From: Persicaria tinctoria
Lineage: Eukaryota > Streptophyta > Magnoliopsida > Caryophyllales > Polygonaceae
DNA length: 64,000 nucleotides
NCBI GenBank assembly: GCA_037127255.1
Contig: JBANSL010000009.1
Location: 2,414,001 to 2,478,000 of the forward strand
Reading direction: 5' to 3'
The notes beneath the pieces were generated by a model that did not search any database, was not told where the DNA came from, and was given only the letters and a program-made list of their open reading frames with translations. The translations under genes were made by a program, and so were the position numbers. The first letter of the stretch is position 1. Each line of letters begins with the position of its first letter. Shown here in pieces: positions 1 to 10,326 of this stretch.

Positions 1-1820
1 CGCTGCAGCGGACCGTTCGCTGCCGCGGAAAAACCCGCTGCCAGCGGGAGAGCCAACTCGCGGAAGCGGAAGGGAAGAGCCCTACTCGATCTCGACGAAG
101 CTTGGTCGAGATCGACAAGCCCCTGAGTCCGGATCCGAGCTTGCCGAGGAGAGCCACTCGAGGAGGCCTAGTCGACGATCATCTCTACTCGAGGTCGACG
201 AAGGCTACCCGAGATCGACGAGCGCCTGAGTCCTTGTCCGACCCAGTCGAGCACGCCAACCCGAGGAAGCTTTGTCGATGACCTAACCCTACTCGACATC
301 GACTAGCTCTTGTCGAGGTCGACGAGCACCAGTGAGCCAAGTCCGAGCACATCGAGCAGATCTAGCCGAGGAAGTCCAGTCGACGAACCATGCTACTCGA
401 GGTCGACGAGCCTTACTCGAGGTCGACTAGAGACGTGTCCAGCAGCTTCTCGACGAGGACTTGTCCGACTAGACTTGGGATTCCTTGGGGCCGAAGGCGG
501 AAGATTCTATCCGATTCCATCAAGGAGACAAGATCTATCAAGACATGACATCTTACCTAGTTTAGATTTATCTTTTCCTTTTAGATTAAATTCCTTTATT
601 GCATTTATTTATCTTTAAGCTTTAAGTAGATATAGATAGATGATTATTTCCTTGATTAGCTAGGGAATGAAGCCTATAAATAAGGCCCTAGGGGGCTCAG
701 TTTTATTCATTCAATTTCAGAGACAATTAGTTAGTTCCACAGAGAAGTTTAGGAGTTCTAAGGTTTTTAAGGTTTTGGCTTTCTGCGAAAGTTGATTGCC
801 AGGATTGTAAAGGCTTTTGAATTTAGTTTTAATGCAAGTTTCTTTTCATACATCAATGTCTTTTATTGCAATGAGGCGTGAGTAGTCCACCCACTTCTGG
901 GGCTGGGGTGAGCCCGACAGTGGCCATGTGAGGCGGTGCGATAAAGGTCAGATTTTTTGTGCAATTCATCTTCTATCCCTATGAGCATGATTCTTTTGCG
1001 AGAGTTGAAGGTGATCCTTGTTTGTGTTATTGAAGCGAAAGTGATCTTAATGCAACTTGGATTAATTATGTGAAAAAGGGTTAGTAACAATTAGGGTTTA
1101 TGCGAAAGCCTCTATTTACCTATTTGTTAATGACGAAAGTTATTTGATGGAAAGCATGATCTTTTATGCCTTTATGTGTTACTTTGCATGGTTATCGTTG
1201 TGGTGTTGAAACCCTGGCTTTGGAAGTCTCTTAATATATTGAAGTTTATTTCTGTCGAATTTCTGAATTCTGTCGAAAATCTGCAATCTTGTGTTTACTG
1301 TTTCTTGTCGATCTCGAGGAGAGCTTAGTCTAGGTCGAGTTGTGATTCTTCTGTCTTTGTCGATTTCAAGTTCCTGTCTTTACTTTCTTTGTCGAGATCG
1401 AGTACCTCTTGTCGAGGTCGAGTACGCTTTGTTCGTCGAGTTGATTTGCCTTTGTTTTCTGTTTTCTGTTTTCTGTTTTCATTACTGTTCTTGTCGAGAT
1501 AGAGGACAGCTACTCGAGGTCGAGTAGCTTCTGTGTCCTTGCTTTTCGTTTCTGTTTTGCTTTGTCTTTTCTTGCTTTGCTTTATTTCTTGCTTTGTTCT
1601 TTGTTTGCCCTTGCCGGGTTTATTTGTTTCTTTCCTTTCTGCTGCTTCTGTGAGAATTTACAGCTACTTGAGAACTGCTGACGTGCTTCCTCGTGGATTC
1701 GATCCTGATTTTCTCTTACTACAACGGGAGGAAGTCTTGTATTTATTTGCTGAGACAGGTAAGTCAGTCTGAACTTGATTTTATATTTATTTCAATACTC
1801 GAATTACTCCTGCAACAACA
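1..1820 (+). mobile_element. LTR of a large retroelement, left end outside the window
   Basis: This sequence is related over most of its length to an inverted copy at 41406-43591, including the terminal block that reads TGCAACAACA at 1811-1820. In the copy at 41406 the element begins TGTTGT and ends ACAACA, the TG..CA ends expected of an LTR. A TATA-type box (TATAAATA) lies at 675-682, followed by a leader-like stretch. The region contains no gag or pol coding sequence. The 60-460 and 1300-1530 stretches are crowded with CTCGAG/GTCGAC-like words. It is probably a solo LTR or one LTR of an element that continues to the left of the window. I infer a Ty3-type LTR only from its length; that assignment is weak. 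Confidence 0.6.
675..682 (+). promoter_or_regulatory. TATA-like box inside the LTR
   Basis: TATAAATA is followed by AGGCCCTAGGGGGCTC. The related copy at 41406-43591 keeps the same octamer in inverted orientation at 42488-42495. This places the LTR promoter, with transcription running to the right in this copy. Confidence 0.45.
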
Positions 1821-1864
1821 CCATTATGTACTCATGAGTCATTAGGCATGCCTCTGTATTTTGA

Positions 1865-2196
1865 AATGTAAATCCCAATTATAATAAAAACAAGCTCAAA
1901 ACGAGATGATAAACAAATAAAAATCGAGCTCTAAACGAGCTAAAGAACAAGTTAGAAAAAGCGAGCTCTAAACAAGCAAAAATAGACCAAACGAGCCTGA
2001 GCTTGAATTCGAGCTCGAGCTCGGCTCGAACAAAAACGAGCTAAACGAGCTCGAGCTAGAGCTCCTTACACAGCTCGCGAGTCGAATACAAACAAGGTTT
2101 TGAGCTCGTAAAAAAATCAGGCTCGGCTCGATAAAAAACGAGCCGAACATGAGCACCTTAGTACTCGGCTCGTTCGACTCGAATACCACCCCTACC
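1865..2196. mobile_element. hAT-type MITE fragment (CGAGCTCGAGC-rich)
   Basis: The right end, read on the minus strand, starts TAGGGGTGGTATTCGAGTCG. This matches the TAGGGGTGTTATTCAAGCTG end of the complete element at 59880-60273. Both are dense in GAGCTCGAGC and GGCTCG words. No matching left terminus or second duplication copy is visible, so this copy is truncated, probably near the LTR end at 1820. It sits inside a Copia gag remnant. Confidence 0.6.
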
Positions 2197-2204
2197 TGCT
2201 GGTT

Positions 2205-2753
2205 AGCAAAAGACCTTGAAACTGAATTTATAGATCCACAAGAAGTGCACACAGGAGTTTCAACAAGATCCACATATATATTCATCCCAAATTTTCTTGA
2301 ACTTTGAAAAATAGGAAATAATTGAAGAACCATTCAAAGAGATATTGAACATCTCCTTTTGTACCTGATACAGACGAATACTATTCGGGGATCCAAATCG
2401 CATCTTGAATGAAGAAGCCAAGCAATGACCATCCCATTGCACCTTCTCCACTGAGCAAACCGCAGCGACGTCTCAATTGAAATCTGAAAACTCCCATCAT
2501 CAAGACTGATCTTGTTCTTGGCAACCAGAGACACCTCAATAGCGCGCCTCCAATGGTTGTAGTTTGTTTCGTTTAGCAGCTGCGTTGATAAGTTGTAGCT
2601 TGGGTGATCTGAGTGTTGCAAGAATAAAAACATCACTTGTATCAATCGGATTCGCATCTTGACACGGATCAATAATTTTGTTGAGAAATGAAATACGCGG
2701 AAGAATCGAAATCGAAAAAGAGAGACAGATCTACATGACGAGCTTCTTTGCAA
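2205..2753 (-). pseudogene. Copia retrotransposon gag remnant
   Basis: Minus-strand translation shows a Ty1/Copia gag N-terminal region: a HPSYNLSTQLLNETNYNHW-like start, then VAKNKISLDDGSF, then a RCNGMVIAWLLHS stretch, and after a frame change ISYFSKFKKIWDEYICGSC. The order matches the gag of the Copia element at 10 kb (LAKNKLGFLNGD, RCNDMVIAWILNS). The frame is broken and the downstream part is cut off by the hAT fragment. No protease or polymerase follows, so only the gag end of this element is left. Confidence 0.7.
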
Positions 2754-3170
2754 GCTCTATACCATTTCAGAATTCACAGATTGAATTCTTTAGTTTGGAA
2801 AAAACAGAAAGAACTAAAAGAGGAAGGAAGCCATGAAAGCAACAAACCGGAGCTTTTGATTTTCAGTTAAATGTCTCAAACAGAAATAAAGTCACATAGA
2901 TTGAGCAACAAATACTAAATGGCGTTCCTCTTTTTGCCCCAATCTTAATGTAATTTTGTTTGTTTTGCGGAAAGAAAATGGAAAAGAAATTCAATCAAGA
3001 TGCACGAAATCGGCCATAGCCACTAAAGCTTTCGTACATGAAAGAAAAATGTTGAAAATCTGTTATAAAACTTGAACAAGACGAAGCTAGCAGAAAGAGT
3101 ACTTATACAGAAGAATATGAGTTTTGGGTTGGGCCGGCCCATACAGTAGGCCCGGCCCACACCTTATTTT
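2754..3170 (-). mobile_element. probable Copia LTR remnant with primer-binding site
   Basis: Immediately upstream of the gag remnant (minus strand) is TGGTATAGAGC at 2754-2764. This is one base short of the Met-tRNA primer-binding site TGGTATCAGAGC used by Copia elements. The sequence beyond it (2765-3170) is non-coding and would be the 5' LTR. No second LTR is present, so the LTR limits cannot be fixed. Confidence 0.45.
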
Positions 3171-3629
3171 CTCTAGAATGACATCGTCTTCATTATATGC
3201 TACTGTATCAAATTTTGATACACATTTTTAGTAAGTCAAATTTTCAGGGCCGTTGAATCAGAGTACCAGCTAACTCGCTCTATCCGCTTCATCAAGCTTA
3301 GTGACGACGAATCAACCATCACAAGTTATCAATAGAGGGTAAAATCCGACGTAGATTTATTAACTCAGGCGTTCATACACGTGTAATTTTCGGATGAATA
3401 AATAAATAGCTAAGGTGGGTCATGGGTGTACAATGAAATAACAATACAGTAATCTAACTGATAGAAAAACATCAAAGAGTAGTTGGAAATAGTACATCTC
3501 CTCACTCTCTCCCTTTTGTTCATGTGTTGTGTAGTTTCTTATAACTTGGCAGTCAAACTTTGATGACTGATGATGAGAATACATGAAACTGAAGCATATG
3601 TGAGATGAGAGGTTGTTTACAACAAACAA
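3171..3629. other. intergenic stretch and 3' flank of the SKS gene
   Basis: No coding sequence is seen. The 3420-3629 part directly follows the SKS stop codon on the minus strand and would hold its 3' untranslated region. A short inverted motif (GTATCAAATTTTGATAC) lies near 3206-3222. Confidence 0.4.
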
Positions 3630-6600
3630 TCAAGGGTGGTGGCCAACTGCTTTCCCACACATGAGGGCATTGCTTGGGATGCTGTATTCCATTGCAAAGC
3701 TCTGCACATCATTGAATACCCTCAAGTAGAGCTCCTGGCCGAGGTACCGCCTGTCCCACACCCCTGATCTCAGGTTCCACATCCCTTGGTTGTCCAACGA
3801 CACGAGTATGGCTGTCCATGAGTTTGGATATACCTGAAATCGACACGATTCATAAGCTTAATTAATGTGAGTTTATCACTTCAAATTTACTAATTTCAAT
3901 CAGAGCTTGTGAAATAGAAGATGAGCAATTTATTTACCTGGGTGGTGTATCTGGTAAGAGCATCAACCAGATTGTAGGACTGCCGGCTGGCTTCAGTCCA
4001 CTTTCCAAAGCCAAACCTGCAGAGGTAGTTGAGATTAGGGATCGCCCTAAATGCACCGAATGTAACACTGCAAGAGACAGAAACAAAACTTACCCAACAA
4101 CCCAGAAATCATAACCATCAAGATGCCAGGACTGCATGTTGTTCTCATTGTTCTGGAAGACGATTTCAATGAAGTCGTGAAGGGCTGTAGGCAGGACAGA
4201 GGTTCCAACATTAGCAGGAGCATTCGTAGGATTGGGCGGGATGGTGTTCAAGCTGAACACCCCTGGGATCTTGAAGAAATCAGCGAGCTTCAAGGGCGTA
4301 TCAGGGTTAATGTAGGAGATTCCATTAACTGCACATCTTGTCTTCCCATTGATAATGGGAGATGAGCTCTCCAGTAAGAACCTCTTAGTGACTGGAACCT
4401 TTCCGTAATGGAATGAGCCCTGTGGGTTCGGTCTTGCAGCATTTGCAGTCAAGTTCCACCTGATGAATTAGGGGACAAAAAATGCTAAGAATTTACCATA
4501 AATGTATACTAGTAAAACTGAAGGTGAGGTGAAAGATTTGTCATTTCTGGCCTACCTGAAGGATCTAGCTTGGTTTACGGACCATCCGATCTGTGATGCT
4601 GGAGCTGTGGGGAAGGTTCCGGATACAGGAGCAACAGAGTTTTGGTAGCGTAGAACACTAGTTACAGTTCGGACATGTTTGGTGAATCGTGTGGATGCGA
4701 CAATGTAATAGTCTTTCGGAGCCTGGTTTAGTGTAACAAGAACTGCAACGGCCTGGCCAACGTGCACGTCTATTGAGTCATATAAGTTCTGAAGCACATG
4801 GGATCCTTCAACCTCGACCACCTTCATTTGGTGACCCTGAATCCTGAAGTTGAATGATGCAGACAACCCAACATTCGAAACCCTGAATCTGTATGTTTTG
4901 CCTGATACATATAGGTAGATCAGAATATCAAATGCCATCAGGATTGTTCTCACATAATATTCCTCATCGAATACCTAGTTAAAAGTACTCGGCATGTGAG
5001 GGTTCACCTGGTTCACCAGTGAAGGATGTACGGGAAACACCGTTCATGAGGATGCCATCGGGAGCAGGAAGGAGATTCCCTGAGTCCAAAGTTTGTCGCA
5101 ACGCCTGAAGAAGATTTTATAAGTAAAATACTCAGAAGGGCAATCTAGGCATTGAACATTGTCCTTTGGAACTTAACCACAAGGGTAATCTACACTAAAG
5201 AACTAAAGAACCTAATATCATATGAATACATCATTAACAATTCAACACTTACTCGTTTTAATTTATAAAAATGTTAAGAAAAAAAGTGAAATACAGAAAT
5301 TAGTCCACAGAAAAGACTAAATATGCCTAAATGAGGGATGTTTAGACATTTCATGATTTTTCCAAATGTTTTACTGATGGGAAAATGGTTTTGGAGGTAC
5401 ATTGGTAACAAAGTTTGAATCACGGATGGTTAGATGCAATTTCGTGTGACTTTAAGTAAAGTGATCTAAGAATCTTATCTTGTTTGCATAGAAAGCTAGA
5501 ATAATGTTACTTGGAATATTCCTCACCTTGTGGCTAGCCTTGTACCAATCTCCAACAAGCAAAGTGAATTCACCATCCGGCACAGGATAGGGAAGGGAGA
5601 TCACAGCTCGGTTATGGACATTGAATGCACCAAACCCACCAGCAGCCTTGTGCATTGAAGTTGATGGGAAGTATGTGTATGTTCCAATCTGATCTTTAGC
5701 TTGGAAATTGTAAGTGTAGTTCGAGTTTGGTGGTATCGCACAGTTAGTTCCCAAGACTCCGTCTTGCCATGAGTTTTTCCTTTGCTTAATTCCATTCCTA
5801 TTCACAGTAGAAAGTTAATTCAATTAGCTAGGCCAGTTGCAATTGTATAACCTACATAAGCATATATACACAACATATGCAAAAGAATAAGTAAGATTCC
5901 AACTTCTGTTCAACTGGATCACAATTTCATGTCATGTTTATCATTCCGAGATCATATGCTGATAAGAAATTTTACAAACTAAGATCACTAACATTTTGTC
6001 ATTGAGCAAAACATATGCAATTGAAGGGTTTGATAGAGTTTGTTGCTTTCCTCACAAAATTTTATCTTTTTAAAAAGGAAATAAAACTGGGATGGGGTGG
6101 GCTTTTAAGAAGGGAGCAGATCTAAGTAATCTAACCATAAAAAAATAAAAATAAAAATTGACAGTTGAGGTCTTTGAATCCCCACAATGGAGTTGCCCTA
6201 TCAACTCCATGGGATCCCATTTTGCAAGGTAGTAAAAAAAGCATCTGATTCATTTCAGATATACTTAAATAAATATAGCCCAGTTCAGCAAGTCTAGGAT
6301 TCCCAAAAATACTTAATTTATTTAAACAAATTCAACAAGAAGACCAAGGATCATGACTGTCTAATATAAAATACTCTAGAAAGGATATATACTAATCAGT
6401 AAAAATAGGCCAATACAATGAATTTGGTATTATTCCTCAAATACTTCATCCAAACATACTCTAACAAGAAGAACAAAGATCATATCTTGACTGTCTGATA
6501 TAAAATATTCAAGCATAGGTATATGAATGTACAATAACCAGTAAGAATAGGACTCAAATTAAGCTGCCAAAAACACAATTAGAGGAGTAAGTGATGAGGT

Positions 6601-6971
6601 AAAACTTGCCATGTCAAAAGGAAGGGCTCATCGAGCTTATTGATAAGGTTAAGAACAATGTTTTCATTAGTCACACAATCAATGGTGGGGCCTGGGAATT
6701 GGCCATTGATAAGGATAACCTGTAAGAAACTCACAAATTAGTAAGATCTGGAAAAAAAAAAAAAGAGCAGTAACTAGATCCAAATCCAAAGATGGTAATT
6801 TAATCTCATAAATAAATAATCCCCAACCTGTTGGGGGACTCCAAGAGGAGAAGCAGTGCCATAAGTAACAGTCCATGTGAAGAACCTGTAAGCATCTTCA
6901 GCATTCACAGCAGCAATACTCAAAAGAGCCACAATCCCACAAATCAGGCCTACTAATTTTGGATTCCCCAT
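3630..6971 (-). CDS. SKS: SKU5-similar multicopper-oxidase-like secreted protein
   Basis: There are eight exons, in transcript order 6828-6971, 6610-6719, 5527-5797, 5008-5104, 4556-4901, 4094-4459, 3938-4016 and 3630-3833. They total 1617 bp, 538 codons plus TGA, and every junction stays in phase. Residues 1-24 form a signal peptide ending ...AAVNA before EDAYRFF. Cupredoxin-like landmarks follow: NGQFPGPTID, W-NGIKQRKNSWQDGVLGTNC, KDQIGTYTYFPST, GKTYRFRVSN, NPQGSFHYG, SWHLDGYDFWVVG and QGMWNLRSG. As in the SKU5/SKS family, the histidine and cysteine copper ligands of true ascorbate oxidases are largely replaced, so oxidase activity is doubtful. It lacks the C-terminal hydrophobic tail that GPI-anchors SKU5 and ends CGKAVGHHP, so the protein is probably released to the cell wall space. 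All introns are GT-AG except intron 2, which is GC-AG. A role in cell expansion or pollen is known only for relatives. Confidence 0.93.
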
Positions 6972-7240
6972 TTTTAGATCTGAAAAAGAACAAAATCCCC
7001 AAGACAGGGAAAAACGAGTCTTTGAGGCAAAACCTCTGCCTGCAATATGGAAGATATTGCCAAATTACTGACCTGGGTATTGATAAAATGAAATGTGGAT
7101 TGGAAAAGATTAGATTTTGAGACAGGAAAACATAGCACAAGCAAAATTGGCAGAGCGCAAGTGGAGAGAGGAGGTGAAATGAATGAATGAATGGGGTTTG
7201 TGCTTTTCTGCGACTAAAAGAGGAAACAGCTAGCAAGGGC

Positions 7241-7248
7241 TTTAAATA
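7241..7248 (-). promoter_or_regulatory. TATA-like box upstream of the SKS gene
   Basis: On the minus strand the sequence reads CTATTTAAAG, 270 bp before the ATG at 6971. It is the best TATA match in the 300 bp upstream and would give a 5' leader of roughly 240 nt. Position is the only support. Confidence 0.35.
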
Positions 7249-7249
7249 G

Positions 7250-7794
7250 AGGAATACGGGCGATCAGTACTACCGGATAATAACGCGGGAATCAGAGAGC
7301 TTTTTCACATGGCCAAATTGGGGGGCCATGACACTCTGTCTGTGGTTGTCAGTACTAAAATATTTCAATAATTTAATGTAGTAAATTGCTTTCGTTCGTC
7401 TTCCTTCCTCCTGTCCTGTGTGTTAAAGTAAAAGGGGATTTGGTGAGTGGTGAATGGCTGTGAGCTCATAATTTGGGGCTGTCATGCGTAAACGCGTTGC
7501 CCTGTGCATTTTCGAAGGCTGTGTTCCCCCAGAAAATCATGCCGATATTTAATTTATACAAAGTGTAAAAGATGAAGAAACGGAGGGGATTCAGGAGAGC
7601 GGTCATCTCGCCATTGATTGATTCGCTGTTTGTTGGGTTCAAATTAGCGGAAATTACCAACTAAAGAGCAAGTCTAATTGGCAAGTGCCTCCAATTTTTC
7701 CGATAAAAGCCCACTTTTAGTCTAGTTCATTACTCGTCAGTAGATTAAGGGTCGTTTCGTTGGAAATTAAAAAAGAGGGATTTTGTTCAAATGT
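7250..7794. other. SKS upstream region without genes
   Basis: No gene or repeat is recognised. The region separates the SKS promoter from the foldback element and would hold distal promoter sequence. Confidence 0.4.
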
Positions 7795-8650
7795 ACCTTT
7801 AAGTATATTTTATTAGCTAGATAGGTCCATTAATTGTTTTTTTAGTATGCTTAGCCCATTAATTGTTTTTTTAGCTTGCTTAGCCCTCTTAAACGGTCAA
7901 CCCATTTTGATGCCAACTTTTTTTTTTTTTTTATGCCAACTTTTTTTTTTTTTAGTTATGTCATATTTTACCGTTTTGATGTCAACATTTTTGTGGTGAC
8001 AATTTTATATAATTGATGGCATAAGAGCTTAAAACGTGGAATCAAAATATTGTCACCTTATTGTCACTTTTCTAATGAAATGATTGGATGACTTTTTTTT
8101 AATGCCACTTTTTTAAAACATTGATGACATTTTTTGTGATGTCATATTTTACCGTTTTGATGCCAAAATTTTATTACATTTTATTTTCACTCTGATGCCA
8201 CTTTTCTAATTAAATTATTGGATGACACTTTTTTTAAACTTTGATGACATTGTTTGTTTACTCTAATGTCACGTTGACCATTGATGCCATTTTGAAAAAT
8301 TTGTATCACATTAAAGAAAAAAAATGTCATCAAAAAATACTACTTTGAAAAAATATCATCAAAAATATGGCATCACGGTAAAAAAAAATATTATCAAAAA
8401 ATTGACATAAAAAAGTGGCATCAAAGTGAAAATAAAATATAGTAAAATTTTGGCATCAAAACGGTAAAATATGGCATCACTAAAAAAAAGTTGGCATTAA
8501 AAAAAAAAAAAAGTTGGCATCAAAATGGGTTGGTCAATGGTCAAACGGTTGACCATTGACCAACCCACCCAATTGGGAAGGGGCTAGGGCAAAACTAATT
8601 AAATTGATTTATGGGCTAGGTGACTAATTGAATATTCAAAAAAGACCCTC
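7795..8650. mobile_element. foldback / MITE-like element rich in TGATGCCA words
   Basis: The left half (about 7795-8270) and right half (about 8290-8650) are inverted copies. The left has CAACCCATTTTGATGCCAAC, the T-run and TCATATTTTACCGTTTTGATG; the right has the complements in reverse order. TGATGYCA or its complement TGGCATCA recurs many times in both arms. Terminal words resemble GGGWTTTTGTTCAAA on the left and GGGTCTTTTTTGAAT on the right (complement). No convincing target-site duplication was found, so the superfamily is unresolved; Mutator-like is possible. Confidence 0.6.
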
Positions 8651-8772
8651 TACCAGAATCACCCATTAAAAAATCCAAAAACTAGAATTAAAAAAAAAGG
8701 AAATAGAGAAAATATATATTTTTTTGTTAGATTTTTATCATAAAAATTCCAAGTTATGCTTTTGGTTGGTTG

Positions 8773-10050
8773 GCAGGGAGGAGTTAAAATTCTCTTTCTC
8801 ACCTTCGCAGATGACATTATGCTTTTCGAGAAAACATCACAGTCAACGTGCAACATACTAACTAGCACCATACAACGGTTCTGCTTGATATCCGGCTAAA
8901 AGGTCAATCTACACAAATATAGCTTTCAAGTATCTTCCAACACACCTAACTCGGCCATTCAAACGTTTGCTACAACCTTAGGGATTCCGCAAACAAATTG
9001 TCTTGAGAAGCTTCTCTATCTGCTAAGGGTAGGAAAGTACCCATAAAGTCCAATTTAAGCGCACAACCTATTTTTTATAATGCAGGCGTTCATGCTACCT
9101 GCGTCTATTTTGCATGAGCTTGACAGAGTTTACAGACAATTCTTCTGGAATAAAGGCCCGGAGTCAACTCCCTTGATTAGCTGGGATAAAATTTGTTCAG
9201 ATACTCTATCAGGTAACCTTGGTATCTACATGACAAAAACCATGAACATAGCTCTACAAATGAAGATGCTTTGAAAAATTATTGCTGAACCGGATAACAT
9301 CTTGGTAAAAGTTATTACATCTAAATATCTTAAGAATTCCATCATCATGAACTACACTAAAAAAGGGAACACCTCGTGGAAGTGGTCCAAGTTAGTCTCT
9401 ATTAGACACTTATTTAAACCGGGCCTCCGTTGGTCTATCGGAGACGGCCACTCGGTTAAATTCTGGCAGGAAAACTGGGTAAGACACATGTCCTTAGCGG
9501 AACTAGCGCTCATAACAATTACAAACGAGTCCGCTGATTGGACTGTTAATAGATTCATTGGTACAAATAAGAATTGGAATGTCTTAGCCCTCCATACGGA
9601 CCTTGCCGGTTTGCTAAACAATGATGTCATTGACAACATCACACAGATTAAACTTCCTGACAATGCTTACCGTGACAGACTCTATTTGGGACATAGTAAG
9701 AACGGGTGGTTCTCAACTAGCTCAACACCTTCCATCATCCCGCTTCATAACGGGGACTAAAAATTTGACTGTCACTGGCTTTAAATCTGAACGTCCCCTA
9801 CAAGATTAGACATTTTCTTTGGAAAATCTCTCGAGATGGATTACCGACTTCTGACATATTACAACGGTCCCATATAGCGGTGCCTTCTGGCTGCAGTTTT
9901 TGCGCCAGCACTAGGGAATCTACCTTCCATCTACTAGTGGAATGTCCCATGACAATTGCGCTTCTAACTACCCTTAACATCCGTAGACATCATATAGGCT
10001 TAACAGGGGACTCAAAGGCAAATATCATTCTAAACGATATTTTTGTAAAT
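8773..10050 (+). pseudogene. 5'-truncated L1-type LINE ORF2 (RT end to zf-RVT)
   Basis: Translation starts in the reverse transcriptase with GVKIPFLTFADDIMLFE, the FADD catalytic motif. It runs through the thumb/connector region (PASILHELDRVYRQFFWNKG, ISWDKIC, LRWSIGDGHSVKFWQENW) to a zinc-knuckle-like CSFCASTRESTFHLLVECP at about 9893-9950. Stops and frameshifts lie near 8898, 9030, 9272, 9760 and 9809. It belongs to the same broad family as the LINEs at 15.3, 34 and 39 kb. It ends abruptly at about 10050, where the truncated LTR of the Copia element starts, and carries no RNase H domain. Confidence 0.85.
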
Positions 10051-10243
10051 CTTGGTTTGTAATAGATTGGGTCAGGCCCACATTTGTATTCTTCTGGTTA
10101 CATGCTTTGTAAGCATCTGTACACTAACAAACCAGACTCATTTAATGAAACAAACAAATTCAGTTTCATATTATCCCTCTTTCTCTTCCATTGTTCTCGA
10201 AGCTTTCTCCATGGAAGCTCAATCTTGATTTTACTTTCCTACA
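10050..10243 (+). repeat. 5' LTR of the Copia element, left part missing
   Basis: It matches 15107-15297 closely (ACATTTGTATTCTTCTGGTT, CATGGAAGCTCAATCTTGAT, TTTCCTACA), but the first 75-80 bp of the 3' LTR, from TGTTAGGATT on, are missing. The LTR joins LINE sequence directly at about 10050. Confidence 0.85.
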
Positions 10244-10255
10244 TGGTATCAGAGC
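10244..10255 (+). other. Copia primer-binding site (initiator Met-tRNA)
   Basis: TGGTATCAGAGC directly follows the LTR end at 10243. It is the standard Ty1/Copia minus-strand primer-binding site, complementary to the 3' end of initiator methionyl tRNA. Confidence 0.9.
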
Positions 10256-10326
10256 ATAGATTCGATCTACAGCTTTAGATCTGATTGGATTTGCTTTGAT
10301 TTTGCTGTTTCTTCTGTGATTTGAGC

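Noticed and set aside
863..1090. A small protein shared by 863-1090 (minus) and 42080-42331 (plus)
   Set aside because: The similarity reflects the shared LTR; the frame is antisense to the LTR leader and shows no coding signature.
10084..10278. Short ORFs (MYSSGYML...) repeated at 15138
   Set aside because: They are translations of the two Copia LTRs, which are non-coding.
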